Shown: in pieces, positions 11,201 to 25,161 of the stretch
Layout of the letters: the number at the start of each line of letters is the position of its first letter
Position numbering within the stretch: position 1 is the stretch's first letter
DNA from: Strongyloides papillosus
Lineage: Eukaryota > Nematoda > Chromadorea > Rhabditida > Strongyloididae
DNA: 64,000 bases
Direction: 5' to 3'
NCBI GenBank assembly: GCA_005656395.1
Contig: SRSI01000012.1
Span: forward strand, 248,001-312,000
Notes under the pieces: model-generated
The model's database searches: none
The model's input: the letters and a program-made list of their open reading frames with translations, nothing else
What the model was told of the DNA's origin: nothing
Made by a program: the position numbers and the translations under genes

Positions 11201-14200
11201 TAAAAAAAATAATTTCTGAATTACTACACTTACATTGTTTATATTTTTTTATTTTAATTACAATTTGTTATGTAACAATGAATACGTTTTTTATTATTAA
11301 CTTTTTAATTTATTCCTTACTAAAATATATTTAACACATAAATATTTTTAATTTCCCATGATTAAGTAAATATAAACGATTCACAATAAATTTTTATCAT
11401 AATAAATAACTATATATTTATCTAAAAAAAACGGAAATGCATTTAATTAAAGTTTTTGACACCTTTTTTTTAATAATATTAAATTTTATTTTTAATAATA
11501 CTAAGAAAATATGCTATATTTTATTTAATTTTCTAAGTGTTTTAATAACAAAGGGATTTTATGTTATAGAAGCTTTAGAATTCTTCGTGACTTAAATCTG
11601 TATTTTTAAATTGTTGTTTTATATAGCTTTTTAATATACTAATTTGGGATAATACTTTATTTTTCGAATTTTCCACTTCTTATCTTTATTGCACTACTAA
11701 GAAAGTCCATGTAAATGATAATACCAATTGTAAGGAGGCAAATTCTTTGGTTTACAATTTATTATCGTGTATTTTCTTTTACATTAATTAACAATATCAC
11801 CATGTTTGCAATTAATTTTTCTATAAAGTTATTATAAATACGTGGACTATTATTTTAATGATATGTAAACAAAAGTGTGAATAAAAATTGGATTAAAAGA
11901 CATTTTAGATTATGCGTTATTTATTTTGAATATTTATTATCTTATTCCTATAGCTTGACTAAATCATTACTCATCAAAACTTAATATTCCCTCACACTTC
12001 TCCTCAACATACTTTTTTATATTTGATTAATTGATAAAGAATTATAAACATTTCTTATTGATAATTATTGATAATATATGATAAATTTATTTTTCTTATT
12101 CTTTACTTAGAGGATAATTTAATTTAATAATATTTGTTTCTCTCCTTTTTTTATAAATACATTTACTAATTTTTGTTACATCACTTTAAACCACAAAACT
12201 ACACCACAAAAATCTTTTACCCAAAAATTTTCTTCTTCTTAAAAAATAAAAATATATATACATATATATTTATCCTTTCCTCTTTCCCTCTATCCTCTTT
12301 GTTTATAATTACTCAAATGATTTTGTGGATGGCAATTAATTTTGAGAGCTTTAAAAAGTTCCCACAAGTCTAATTCTAGTGATAACTTTTAAATTTTTGG
12401 TAATTCTTTAAAAGTTTTATCCTTGGGTATACTTTTTAGTTCTTCCTCTTGTTAACATTTTCACACTCTTTATTTATTTTTAATAAATCAGATCTTAAAT
12501 ATGGAAAGTAATTAATTTAATCTCCCTCCATCTTTATTAACATTAATATTAAACTCCCCTTTTTTCTCCTCATTAATAATTTTTACACCCAAAACACAAA
12601 TTTTAATATAATAAATTTAAGAAATGAAAGTAGGTAATGGACGTACCTAATATATAAGAAAAGAGTAAAATTTATTTTAAAATATTTTTACTGATAACTA
12701 AAACTATAACAAGTAAGATTGTGACGAGATTTGTCAAATGAGTTTGTTTCATCACCACAATTACAACTAATAAGAAAAATATCTTTTTATTTTTAATATT
12801 ATAAACTTTGTAAGTGATTATTATACTTATCATATTTCACATCTTTAGGTTACAATAACACTAAACAATCCTTATCGCATTATTTTATTCCATATTGCTT
12901 AATTAATCTTTAAATCAAAATTTTATATAACACTTATTCATAATAAGTGGGTGTAAAAAATACCTTGTATATGATAATACTCTTAAGATACATTCATTAT
13001 AAATCAACCGATCTACAACAATTTTATCGCTATCTTAAATAATTATTACTTATCATAAATATGTATATATCTTTTTTTAAAAAAGCTTAACAAAATTTTT
13101 AAGAAAAATTACATATAAATGTAATATACGAATTTTGAATCATTATATTTGTTTACTCTATTTATTTCTCATAATATATCAAATTTTAAAAATTATAATA
13201 TCAATATATCTTTTTTAATCTCAGTACTGTTTGTATTTTAATCTCTTTTAACGTGTTTATGGATAAAAAAATTTATTAACTATAATTAATATTTTTATGA
13301 TCTGCTAATTATAATACTTCTAATTATCTTTTTTTTATTTATAAGAATCTTATTTTCAAATTATAATATTTCATTGGTAAATAAAGATTTTTTTTAAAAA
13401 TTATTTAATGAGAAGAACGATTCTTTTGGCTGTGTATCATTAATTTTAATGATTTTTCGAATAATTTTTCCTTTTTACTAACAACAAATGTTCCTTTCTT
13501 TTTTTCTAAGACAGATGCATTATTTTCTACGTTACAGCATTTAAAGGCAATTAAAAGTTATTTTCATTTTAAAGAAACAATTCTTATCTTATTTGTAATT
13601 TTCTTCTTTTAACGTGGTTACGATAATTTTTATTAGTTGTCATACATTTTTTTGTCATTAATTTTGAAGGATATATGAATTAAATAAGAATAATTATTTA
13701 TTTGTTTTTTTCTTTTTATCTATCACGATTAATTTCTTTTCATCAATTTTAAATTTATAAAGAAAAAAAACTTCTCTTTTAAATATCCTATTTTTAAATT
13801 CATTTTCATTTTTATTTTTAGAGACTCTGACGACGCTACAAATTTTGTGAATGACTATTCATCAGAATCCTCAAAAGAAACGTTCAATACCTTACGACAT
13901 CATCATCACCCACCAAAAGTACCACCAAAGAGTGTAGATTCAATTACCTCATCAATACCAAGAACATCCTCAACTTTATTTGATCCATTAAAAACAATAG
14001 CAGATATTTCTGCAGATGATTTAAGATCATTCGATCCAACAGAAGGATTTTTAAAATTTTTTGGAACAAAAAAATCTTCTCATGACAATCCACTTCTTCA
14101 GAGTGTTTTACCTCAAACATCATCGGTAGAGGAAAGTAATTTTCATCATTATTCACAACAGTTAGACGAGACTGCTTTAAGCACATTGGACGATTTTCAC

Positions 14201-17200
14201 TCAAAAAATTTACCCTTTGAAAGCTCAAATAATTTTGATCCAATGGGAAATTTAGAAAATTTAATTAGGTATGTTTTATGGTGCTAAAATTATTTTATAT
14301 CTCATGGGGTTGAAAAGTTTTTGATTGCTAAAAATTTATTAAATAATTCTTAAACTATGTGCAAAACTATTTTTCGCTTTATTAAATTGACTTTTAATCA
14401 ACTTATTTATGTTATAAGATATGTTGTTGGTGTAAAATATTATTTAAACTGTTAAATATCACTCAATAGTTTTATATTACAAAAACATTTAAAAAAAAAC
14501 TATAAAGCTAAGGGTTAAAATATATTTATTTACTTATAAGTTTTATACTATTTTCCTACAATATTATATAAATAGCGATATTCTAAAAATTTATAAAGCA
14601 TGAATTCATTGGGATTAACAAAACGGTAAGTGGATAAACATGTTATTAATCACATTATTATTAAAAAGACTTTTAATATAATTGCCCATTAACATGGGTA
14701 CAATTTATTTAATAAACATATATAAGAAATGTTTTAATATAATTCTTTTTTGACTTAACATGAGGTTAATATTAATAATATATGAATTTATATCCTTTAT
14801 AAAATAAAATATTCATTATTACTTTTTTTCCTTGCTTTTATAGGTCCTTTATATCATATAATATACATATATTTTTAATTAATTTCTTTGAAAATTGTAG
14901 GAGAATTTTGTTTTTATAGTCACTAAATATAAAAATATGCCCTTAAAAAAATATTCATTACAAAGATCATTCTCAGTACAGTCAATATTTTTTCAGAATA
15001 ACAAAAACATTACCACTTGTTAGATTTTCCTTTTTTTATATTTTGAAATATTTATATAGATAAATATTCAAAGAGTAGAGAATTATCTTTGATAAAAAAA
15101 CCTTCATTATATTATGATAATTTATCATTCCTAATTTCATTTCTCATGAGAAAAAACAATGTCATTCATTTGATATGATAGGGAAAGTTAATATAATCTC
15201 TATTCTCATTCTTTTTTATAGAATACCACCATTATACTTCTTCACACACATTTGACAATGAAACATGATATAAAGTTACCTAAAGAGATAGTATATTTTG
15301 AAGTTTTTGATAAGCATTTTATTCTTAAGAAAATTAAACAATTCAAATAATTTGTTTACCCACTATTCTTTAAAGATAAATGATAAACCTTAAAATTAAG
15401 TTACTCTAATATACAGTTTAATTTGTTTATTACACATGAAAGCTTGCAAACAAAATTAGATTTTATGATATTTTCTAAAAATTTTTACCCAACCTTTTTT
15501 TTTAAATACCTTATTTAAAAAGTATCGGTTTTTAGGAGTGAAAGGTAATATATAAAAATGTTAGTACAATTTAGTATTTTTGTTGAATGATATATATAAA
15601 TATAAGAATATATATATATATATTACTTCATTCGATTGTTAAAAGCTTATCACTTTAACATGAATTATTTATTTGAACTTACATTTAGAAAAAGATTAGT
15701 GAAGCGTTATTAAACCATGAAACATGACATATTAATTTCGTTAAATAATTCTGATTATATATGACTTTTATAAATATATTCTAATTTTAACAAAGATAAA
15801 TGGTATCTCATTATTTGTAATATAACTTTTTATACAATATTATATTAATCTATTTAATGTTTTATTTTATTTTTCTCCTTACAAATATATATGTATATAA
15901 ACATAAAACTAAATGTATTGAAATAAGGAGTATTTAATTATTTTTGATATCAGACAATTGTTTAATTTTAATTTATTAACACTTTTGACGTTAACATGTA
16001 TATGCCATTAAAGATCTTTCTACGATATGTTATACTTCTTGTAACTATTTTTACTCTTTTAAATATTTCTAATTTTTATTTTTTTAACATAACTTTTATA
16101 ACAAAGATTTTTCCATTATTAATTTTCTTAACAAAAAATATGAATTTAAATTATTAATCATTTAATATTATTAATGGATATGTGTATAAAGAAAATATGT
16201 GTTTGTGATATTTTGTAACCTATAATTTTTTATCTTAAAACCTATCTGTAATTACTTTCATTGTTTACTGATTATATATTTTTCACTCCTAAAAACAATT
16301 ACTTTTTCTTATTTTTCATAGGAACTTTTTTAAAAAAAAGCCTATATCAAAATTTTGTTAACTTATCAATTTTTCACTTGATTACTTCTTCTTCCTTTTT
16401 AAACATACTTCATAATATTACTGTTTCAAAAACCATTTCTCCCTTCTCTTCTCTCCATTTATTCTCATTTTTTGGTTCTTGAAATTTAATTTTAATATCT
16501 TTCGAAATTTAAGAAAACATATTTATTGCTAATTTTGGTCGAAATATATCATTTTTTAACAAAAATTACTAATATATATCTTGTAGCTAGTTTTTTGGTC
16601 ATAAAAATTTATTCTATTGACAAAGTAATAATAAATTGTTCCTCTATTCTTGTAATAAAAAATAGAAGAAGGACATGAGTATACTTCTAGTAAACCTTGC
16701 TGATGGTGAAAAGTCTTCCAAGATCGGGTGGGTAGATTTTTAATTATCATTCTTTTATACATACATACTCCTTCTCATTGAAAAAAAATTTCAAGAGCAG
16801 GATTCTATATATGTATATTATAATAATAAATAACAAAAAATGTATAATTTTAAAGCTTCTTAAGTAATTATCAAAACTTTTATTTAATACAATTGTTTCC
16901 TCTTTTTCTTAAGATATAACTAAGTTTCATGAATAGGATAAATTAAAGAAGAAGTAACTGTTTTATAACAAAAAGAGAGTAATAAAAATAAGAAAATATT
17001 TGCACTTTAATAAATCAAATAATTCCTTTTAAAACAGGGATAAATAAATATATACATGTATATATAAAAAGGGGATCCTAAGATATGTATACATATATAG
17101 ATAGTACTTAAAAATATGAATAGTGTTATATAAAATTTTAAAAGGATAAGATTAAAGTTAATAAATGTGTCTCCATGTTCAGTGTTTTGACACAATCATA

Positions 17201-19730
17201 AGAATAAAATTTCTTGTTTTAACCAATTTTACTTAAACTTTTTTATAAGATCTTTTTATATAAGATATTCAATTGTATTTTTGGATAGATTCTTCTTCTT
17301 AAACTACTAATGAGTTTCTTATATTTTATATATATCTATATGTATATTTTAAATTGTTAAATAGATACAGTTCATTAATGTTTTTACTTAGTTATATTGT
17401 TGTAAACAATAGATTGGAGAGTGATAATAAATTTTGAAAAAGAATCTTCATTGAAAAAGCTTTCTAGTTTTTAAAAAGTTATCTTCAATAATAAATGTTA
17501 TTGTTAGCCACAGAAGTATGTGGCAAATTGATAAATTGACTGAGGTTATTTTAACAGTTATTCAATTTATAATATTTTATGTTTAAAAAAAATTTAGAAT
17601 TATTCTTATGTAATTTTTTTTTACTTTTTATAACCTAGTTACATTTTATATCAATTATCAACTTTATTCTTATTTATCTTTCTATAATAAAAACCACATA
17701 GTAAATAATTTAGTAAATAGAAAAAAACGTTAAGATAGTAGAGTAAATGAAATAAATTACTTAATAGTCCCTTTATTTTTTTAAATAAACTTTTATAAGT
17801 AATATATATGTATATACACCAAACGTGGTGTGTAGTTATTTATGCTTTTCAAAAACTGTCCCTTTGATGATAGAGGAAAAAATACCGCAGCTTTCTTTGA
17901 TATAAAAAAGGGAATTTGGACAGCCCTAAGATAGATGGTTGAATATATAAAAAGAAAATGAGGTTGAATCATTTTAAAATTATCAAATTTTTCTTCCTCA
18001 TATTCATTTTGTTGAATTAGGATCTCTCTTCCATAAAAAGAAGTTAAGAGAAATATAAATTAGTTTTAGATATATATTATACATATCTATATTAAGCTTG
18101 ATTACTTATAACTATTATCACAGGAAAGAACTATCTTCTATTGTTAATTGCTTTCTTTTTACCAAATATTGTTAAAAAGGACTAAGCTTTTAGAAGAAAC
18201 TTAACAAATTATTTCAATTTTCTTAAATTCAATACTAGAAATTTTTCTAAAAAATTTATCAACTCTTCATTACCTCATTCTATTAAAAAAAGGATATTAA
18301 GTTGCAAAAAATTTACAAGTTTTATTAACAATTTTTACTTGTTACTACATTATTATTTGTTTATTATAACCGTAAAGCATTGTTTAGAAAAAAAACTAAA
18401 ATATTTTTGGTTTTTTCCTGCACATGGATATGACTCTTAAATATTTAGTCAGGTATGTTACAATTGTATAATAATGTACAAGTAAAAAACAGTTTATGAT
18501 ATTCAAAAAAATAATTATATAAAGTGTTATAAACTTCTTTTATATGTGGAGTAAACTTTCTACCCTAAAGTCAACAATAAGTATAATAATTATTCACTGG
18601 CAAATTTCGTTTTTATTATAACTAACATTTGATTCATATTATAATTAACCTCATCTCAATGCTTATTATATTCACTTAACTAACAATTTTCTCTATATTT
18701 CCGGTAAAACTTCATGTTTAAGGACTTTTTATGATAAGTTTACATGTAAACCATAATATCTATACATGTCTGAAAGTGTAAAATTAGGCTATCAAAATTA
18801 TAAACTACTTTTATTTTTGCAATTTCTACATTTAACATAACATTACACTATTTTTGATAAAGATATTATATATATTATAAAAATATTCTTGGGCAAGTTC
18901 TCTTTTTTGCCTTCCTAAAAGTATGATCCCTTCTGGCAATGTTTTTTATGAAAATAACAAAAGTAACGATGTTACTGATAGACTACGTGAAATATTGACT
19001 TCTGATACTGAATTACTTCATGATTATCTTACACATATATATAAAAAAAGGTTTGATATAATTTCTTAAGAAGCTACAGGTGATATTTTCAAAAAATAAA
19101 ATTAAAAATTCAATGAAAATAGGGAATATTTTTTATTTTTTTTTAATTTATCTAATTTTAGTGAATCTTATAAATTCATTCGCATGGCAGATGACCTGCA
19201 TGATGTGGCAAGATATTTGAATGACATGAGGTTATGCTTTATAGCATTAACAGTCACTTGTTATATAATATTAATTTTATATGGAATTACATTATGTGTT
19301 AGGAGGAGTAGGAGGAATAATGCAGCAAATTCTAGAAGGCCTAGATGGGATTATCAGGTAAAGTACAATGTTCCTTGGAATAATCCCTAACACCATACCT
19401 GTGCATACTTCTGCACTTTCTCTATAATTTTAGGTTGAAGCACAACCAGAATATCGTAGCCATAATGATGATCAAAATACTACCGGTAACATACCAACAC
19501 AAAATTTCATGAGTCGAAATACACGTTCTACAGCACCAACATTTATGAGGCATGGAATGTCTATGAATCATTCACAACAAACAACACGATTAATGACAGA
19601 TTTGGATGGAACTGTCAAACATCAACTTCCAAAAATATCATCAGTCAATGAGACTAATTCTACAGATACAGAAAATGAGACGAAAAATAGTAAAACAAAT
19701 GAAAAAAGAAATGGTGTGATGGATATTTAG
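8225..19730 (+). CDS. Unrecognised single-pass membrane protein, five exons, giant introns
   Basis: Exons 8225-8277, 13822-14268, 18922-19050, 19162-19357 and 19434-19730 join in one frame to 373 residues. I do not recognise the family. The N-terminal two thirds is hydrophilic and rich in S, T, D and H (with a HHHHPPKVPPK stretch). A single hydrophobic segment at about 234-256 (CFIALTVTCYIILILYGITL) is followed by a basic stop-transfer stretch RRSRRN. The C-terminal tail of about 115 residues is rich in N, T and S. There is no obvious signal peptide, although the start MMSWFWST is hydrophobic. The segment just before the membrane (residues about 210-233) looks the most structured. Every splice site is GT..AG, and two introns are 5.5 and 4.7 kb. 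The first exon is the least certain; it is supported by frame, by a GTAAGT donor and by an upstream TATA box. Confidence 0.72.
8278..13821 (+). other. Intron 1 of the membrane-protein gene (5.5 kb)
   Basis: Donor GTAAGT at 8278, acceptor TTTTTAG at 13821. It is almost pure A/T with TA microsatellites (for example 10039-10064). Frames such as 8449-8646, 11083-11334 and 12173-12373 encode F/I/L/Y-rich peptides typical of T-rich noncoding DNA and are not called. The short duplicated phrase TCTAAAATTTATATC occurs near 7509 and 7574, just upstream of this gene. No embedded gene or RNA found. Confidence 0.55.
14269..18921 (+). other. Intron 2 of the membrane-protein gene (4.7 kb)
   Basis: Donor GTATGT at 14269, acceptor CTAAAAG at 18921. 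AT-rich, with a TA tract at about 15607-15623. The only GC-richer pocket is 17815-17945, which has a potential stem CTGTCC/GGACAG at 17856-17861 and 17918-17923. The frames at 16261-16482 (plus) and 16556-16762 or 17007-17195 (minus) look like chance. Confidence 0.5.
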
Positions 19731-22161
19731 AGAGATATTATTATTTTTTTACACTCTTTTGTATCATTTCTTTCGACAAAGCCTTAAAAAGCTGCCTAAG
19801 ATAATCTGTAGGAGGTATTAAATTAAAATTGATCATCACTTAGGAATCTCCATGTAACATTTTTTTATTAATATTATTATTGTATTGTATATAATATATA
19901 AATATATATCTCAGTGTCTTTCTCTTTAAATAACTTCAAAAAAAGAGAGAGAAAAAAATTTTATGGAAGTAGTAATTTAGAAAAACAAAACAAGGATCTA
20001 TATACAATATTTATTGTATAATCGTTGGTCAAGGAAATACATAACAAAATAAATATATTTATGTATATTTTATAAATTTCAATTAAAATTAATTCCCTGT
20101 CGTCTTGAAGAAAACATTTTAAAATCTATATACACAACAATATTTCTTGTCATCTAATAAATATAATAAATTTTTACATTAAACTAATTTTATTTTACCC
20201 TTATTACTTTATTTAATATATACATATATTTTATATCATTTAATACAATTGGATTTTATTAAAATAATTCATCAAAACTTTCAAATACTTATCAAGTTTT
20301 CTTCATTATTCCATTCGTAAATATATTTAAATATTCTCTTACTGTTCCTTCTTTAAAAAATTTTTCAAGATAAATAAAGATAAACTGAAAATATTGGATA
20401 ATATTATTACTTAGACATTTAAATATATAAATAAATTATGTGTGATAAAACATAAATGTACAAAGGATTTCTAATTATTAAATAATAACTTTCATCTTAA
20501 AAACTTATGAACAAAATTCGTCACATTAGTTTATCATTATTCTTGTTTTCACTTAATAAACACACTATAATTTATATTAAATGTAATATTTATAATCCAA
20601 TAACAAAGATCAAATTTAAGAATAAAGAATAATACTTAGGAGTAATACACAATTTAAAGTGGGAAAAAATTCTAATTATAAATATTTTCAGTTCCATATG
20701 AAAATAATCAAACTGAAGAAAATAAAATAACTATACACTTCTATATTAATTAGATAATATTGTGTGTTAAGATCATTTTTAAAGAGCTATTTACATTTTT
20801 TTATATAAAAAGTTAATAACACGCTTTATGTTCTAATCCTAAGTGTTAATATTTTAAATACAATATATACAAAAAATTAAAGAAGGAAATATTTATAATT
20901 TTTGTTTATTTTTTTTAATATATTTTGAAGTTAAACTTGTGCATATGTATAAACACATCACGTGGCATATTTTTTACTATATATTTAAATACCTTATCTT
21001 TCTAAATTTATACTTTTTTTTATAAATAGTTTACAGTTTAAAATGCTCTTTTGATAAAGATAAATTTTTACAATGAAATCAAACAAACAAGTACATCTAA
21101 AGTTGACTTTTACGTCATAATTTATATTATACCATTACTTTTATATATTTTAAATTATTCTTTATTGAAAATTAATAAGATGAATAATTTATTCATTTCT
21201 TTATGTTAACAGATACAGTATCTTGAGCCCCATTCTTATTACATATTTCCAATTATTATTGATAAAATTTACATCAATTATCTCCGAAATAAAAGATTAA
21301 TAATTTAAAAAAAAAAATTAATTTTTTTGATTTTAATTTGTTCTTATAATTCCTAATTACTCTAATCTTTTATTACAACAAACTTACATTTTAATATTGT
21401 ATATCATTCTCAGAGTCGTTTTCCCAACATTCTTGCATTTTCAAATTTATATTCCACTGCCTACAAAAAGTAAAGCACAACAAATATACTAGTATTTCCC
21501 AATCATTACCAATTAACAATACATTCTAATCCTCTACAAATTATTTATTTAACCTTTCTTTGTTACCTATTATAATTAATTGTTTAAAAAAAACTTTTTA
21601 ATTTTTACATAAATGACAAGAAATTTTATTTCATCACCTTTAATGAGATATAAAAAAAAGAATATATTTTAAAACAATATATATCGTTCAATACCTATTT
21701 GTATTTAATTTTTAAAACTATAAAAATATTTTAAATATTTTTGCAAATGTATTTTTTTATGTTTATATAATGATACTCTTCTTAAACTTTTATCCATTTA
21801 ACATTTTAAAAATTGAATAGTTTTGCAAGTTTGATTTTAAACAAAAAGATTAAGATCAGCAAACTATCTGTTTTATTTTTATAGTATTGAAAAATGAAAT
21901 GATAACAAAATAGTTATTTGGTAAACATATCATCCTATTTACATTTTTTTCATGAATGGTATATTTTTATAAAATGGCTATTCATTTCTGTTCAAATACC
22001 TATCATTTTAATGTCATACTCATTTAAAAATGGATGAAATAATTTATTTGACAATTTTGATAAAATATGTGGAAATATTCATATAACGTTAAATTTTAAT
22101 TATTAATTAATAATTTAATCTTATTCAATTTACTTTTCTAGACATACATAGGAATCTAACC
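19731..22161. other. Intergenic region, no gene seen
   Basis: About 2.4 kb of AT-rich DNA between the membrane-protein gene and uridine kinase. It holds the 3' UTR of the former. A TTTTCTAG acceptor-like sequence ends at 22141, twenty bases before the uridine kinase ATG, a likely trans-splice or 5'-UTR splice acceptor. Confidence 0.55.
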
Positions 22162-23041
22162 ATGGTTAATAAAGGTATTGTACTTCCTTTTTTTATTGGC
22201 GTTGCCGGAGGGACAGCTTCTGGAAAAGTAAGTATTATATATTATAAAATTAATGTATTTTTATAATATGTAATTTTTAGTCCTCTGTATGTTTAGAGAT
22301 TGTCAAAAGACTGGGTAATGACCAACATCAAGTTTTAACTATTTGTCAGGACTCATTTTATAAAGACTTAAATGAGGAAGAAAAAAAGAAAGCAAATATG
22401 GGTAATTATAATTTTGATCATCCATCCGCTTTTGATACTGATGAATTGTTGAAAGTTCTTATGACATTAAAAAGTGGTAGACCTGCAAAAATTCCTATTT
22501 ACGATTATAAGAATCATTGCAGGTATGCTTTAAAATATTTTTAAGAACACCAAAAAATATATTATATACTTTTAGATTTGCTGATCGCTTTAATTTCGTT
22601 GAACCTGCTGATATAATAATTGTTGAGGGAATTCTTATATTTTATGATGAACGTCTTTGTGAATTATTTAATACAAAATTATTTGTTGATACGGATTCTG
22701 ATATTCGTCTTGCTCGTCGTGTTAGACGTGATTCAACTGAACGTGGCCGAAGTTTGACACAAATATTATATCAGTATTTAACATTTGTTAAACCATCCTT
22801 TGATGAGTTTGTTTTCCCTACAAAAAAACATGCTGATGTTATCATTCCAAGAGGAGCTGACAATGTTGTTGCTATTGATCTTATTGTCCAACATATGAGT
22901 GAAATTTTGAGGTCACCAAGATCAACACCACGTAGTTCTGTTGATGTAGAAGAGGCATCTCAGAAAAATGAGTTAAACTCGAAGCATCGTGAAAATGGTG
23001 TTGCAATTTGTAATGTAAATGGTGATGTAAGACCCCATTGA
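22162..23041 (+). CDS. Uridine-cytidine kinase
   Basis: Phosphorylates uridine and cytidine to UMP and CMP in the pyrimidine salvage pathway, in the cytosol. Exons 22162-22227, 22281-22522 and 22576-23041 give 257 residues, close to the usual 260 for UCK1/UCK2. The P-loop [12 protein letters not shown] (residues 13-24) is interrupted by intron 1 right after the lysine. Next come the QDSFYKDL strand and the NFDHPSAFD substrate-binding stretch. The IIVEGILIF motif (Walker B-like) and the [15 protein letters not shown] lid follow, then HADVIIPRG. The last 40 or so residues are low-complexity and not conserved. I call it UCK2-like rather than the larger UCKL1 type because it lacks the C-terminal phosphoribosyltransferase-like domain. 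Confidence 0.92.
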
Positions 23042-24506
23042 TTTTTTCATGTTATGTATGATTTTATGGAATGTTACAGAATGATGTTTTTTTTGGCTTT
23101 ATTGATATTCAAATCTTCTTGAACATTATCATACATTTTCTATTATTATTAAGTTGAATAGTGAAAAGTTTCTGATCACTATTTAATACCTATATTGCAT
23201 TTTGTTATACATTATTTATCAACATTTAATTATATTTTTATCTTTAGGATTCACTTTATTGTAATTTTTATTACACTATTAATATTGTTATTAACATTAT
23301 CCTTCTGAGGAACTTTCTACTCATTTTTGAGATGATATTTTGTTTTGTTTTGAGTTAATATATTCCATTTCATCTTTAAAGTGAATTCTTGTTTTAATAA
23401 TAAATATTGATATTTACTTTCCTGATCCGTTCAACTAAAAGAACACATTAACAGCTTTAATCTTTAAGTCTTGACTATATCATTAATTTTCTTATAGATT
23501 TATTGTTATATTCATTCTTGATTTATTATTTTATGTGTTCGACAAAAATTTAAAAATATAAAACTATCATTTTTATTGCCATTTCTTACAATAGAAGAAA
23601 TTTTCAATAACTTTACTAGGGTTAACGATATGTGTATGAAAGAAACCTTTATTTCTGTATTCTTGTTATATTATTACGCTTTTTTTGTTTTTTATTTTCC
23701 ATTACTTTCACACTCTTTCTTGTTTTTTTAATTGTTATACTTCTGATTTTAATTGACTATTAAAAATAAACATTTTATTTTAAACTATTTTAATGTTGTG
23801 ATATATAAATAACATCGATAAAAAAAGTATAAAAATCATAATCTTCTAAACACTATTGCATTTAAAAATAAAAAAAGTATGGAAGAAATTTTACAGGTGA
23901 ACAATAATCATAATTATATGAAAATTTAAAATATTCACTAAATAAACAACACCTACTAATAGAAAAATAAATTAAACGATGTCTTTATGGAATATTAAAT
24001 CACTTTCATAATGAATAAAGTATCATGTCAAAATTGCATCATCAAAATAAAAATTTCACAAACAATAATGAAGAATAACTATAAATATAGAAAAAATATA
24101 TTTTATACTATTATCCGACTATTAGAACTTATAAAATACATGTAATTGAAATACATTCAATTACTGTTCTGCATTTTTTACGAAATAAAAGATCTATCTC
24201 TTATCTCCCTATTCAATCTTAATAATGCATAGATTTAAAAAAATATATTTAAAAAATCTCCACTATAACAAATTAATGGATATTTATTATGTGTTCGCAA
24301 AAAATGTCAGTAACTTTTCATAAACACGGCAATGAAATTACCAATTTTTCTTCATGTTAAATCCCTCCAAATAGACAAATGGAAATGTGTCCCTGTACAC
24401 TTTCTTTATAAGATGTTATGAATTTCATCAGCCTTAACATTTTTTGTAAATTGTATATTTTAAATTTATATTTGGATCTTTATATTTTTTCCACTTAAAT
24501 AAGACA
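23042..24506. other. Intergenic region with uridine kinase 3' UTR
   Basis: AT-rich DNA. A possible polyadenylation signal AATAAA lies at 23399-23404. No other gene or RNA feature seen. The last 100 bases form the 5' flank of the sulfhydryl oxidase gene. Confidence 0.55.
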
Positions 24507-24977
24507 ATGGATCGTTTTCAAGAATTGGGTCCAGATGGAAAACCATGTAAAGCATGTGTCTCAGCAGAGGATCTGATAAAACAAGGAATGAAGATATTTC
24601 AAAAGAACAAAGATAAAGAGAAGAAAGAAGTTAGAAAAGATTGCCCAGTTGATAAAGACGAACTGGGAAGAAGCACCTGGAATCTTCTACATACAATATC
24701 CGTCTATTATCCTAATAATCCAACTGAAAAAAATAAAACTGATGTTAAAAATACCATAGAATCACTGGCTCAGATATATCCATGCAGTCATTGTGCCGAA
24801 GATTTTAGAAATGATATAAAAGAACATCCAATAAGATTGGAAAATAGGAATGAATTAGCTAATTGGATGTGTGAGGTACATAATAGAGTTAACGAAAAAA
24901 TAGGTAAAGAAAAATTTGATTGCTCAAAAGTGTTTGAACGTTGGTATGATGGTTGGAAGGATGGATCATGTACCTGA
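24507..24977 (+). CDS. Erv1/ALR FAD-linked sulfhydryl oxidase
   Basis: Flavoenzyme of the mitochondrial intermembrane space that re-oxidises the import receptor of the disulfide relay and passes electrons to cytochrome c or oxygen. Single exon, 156 residues. The N-terminal shuttle pair is in GKPCKACV (C14, C17), the arrangement seen in animal ALR/GFER. The catalytic domain starts DCPVDKDELGRSTW. The redox-active CxxC next to FAD is YPCSHCAEDF (C93, C96). The FAD-binding HNRVNEKIGK stretch and the closing FDCSKVFERWYDGWKDGSC complete the domain. Length and order match the short ALR form. It is the first of four closely spaced same-strand genes, with 184 bp to the next start. Confidence 0.95.
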   Translation: MDRFQELGPDGKPCKACVSAEDLIKQGMKIFQKNKDKEKKEVRKDCPVDKDELGRSTWNLLHTISVYYPNNPTEKNKTDVKNTIESLAQIYPCSHCAEDFRNDIKEHPIRLENRNELANWMCEVHNRVNEKIGKEKFDCSKVFERWYDGWKDGSCT

Positions 24978-25020
24978 TGATTAACATAGTAAGCTTATGT
25001 AGTTATAATATTTTAGTTGT

Positions 25021-25026
25021 AATAAA
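25021..25026 (+). terminator. Polyadenylation signal of the sulfhydryl oxidase gene
   Basis: AATAAA 44 nt after the stop codon and 136 bp before the start of the next gene. Confidence 0.5.
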
Positions 25027-25161
25027 GTTTTAATATTTATTTAACATATATTATATTTTATCTGTTTAATTGTTTTCTCATCAATATTTATATTTACAAT
25101 TTACTATAATTAATATTTATTAATGCGTACTTTTAATTATAAGTAGAATTTTTTAGATTAG

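Noticed and set aside
11083..11334. 83-codon hydrophobic frame inside a giant intron
   Set aside because: F/I/L/Y bias is what T-rich noncoding DNA produces; no supporting signal.
13944..14243. 99-codon minus-strand frame
   Set aside because: Antisense shadow of exon 2 of the membrane-protein gene, which has clean splice sites on the plus strand.
15607..15623. TA microsatellite (also about 10039-10064)
   Set aside because: Ordinary simple sequence in an AT-rich genome; no CRISPR-like or structured array.
16261..16482. 73-codon F/S-rich frame inside intron 2
   Set aside because: Low-complexity T-rich translation; chance.
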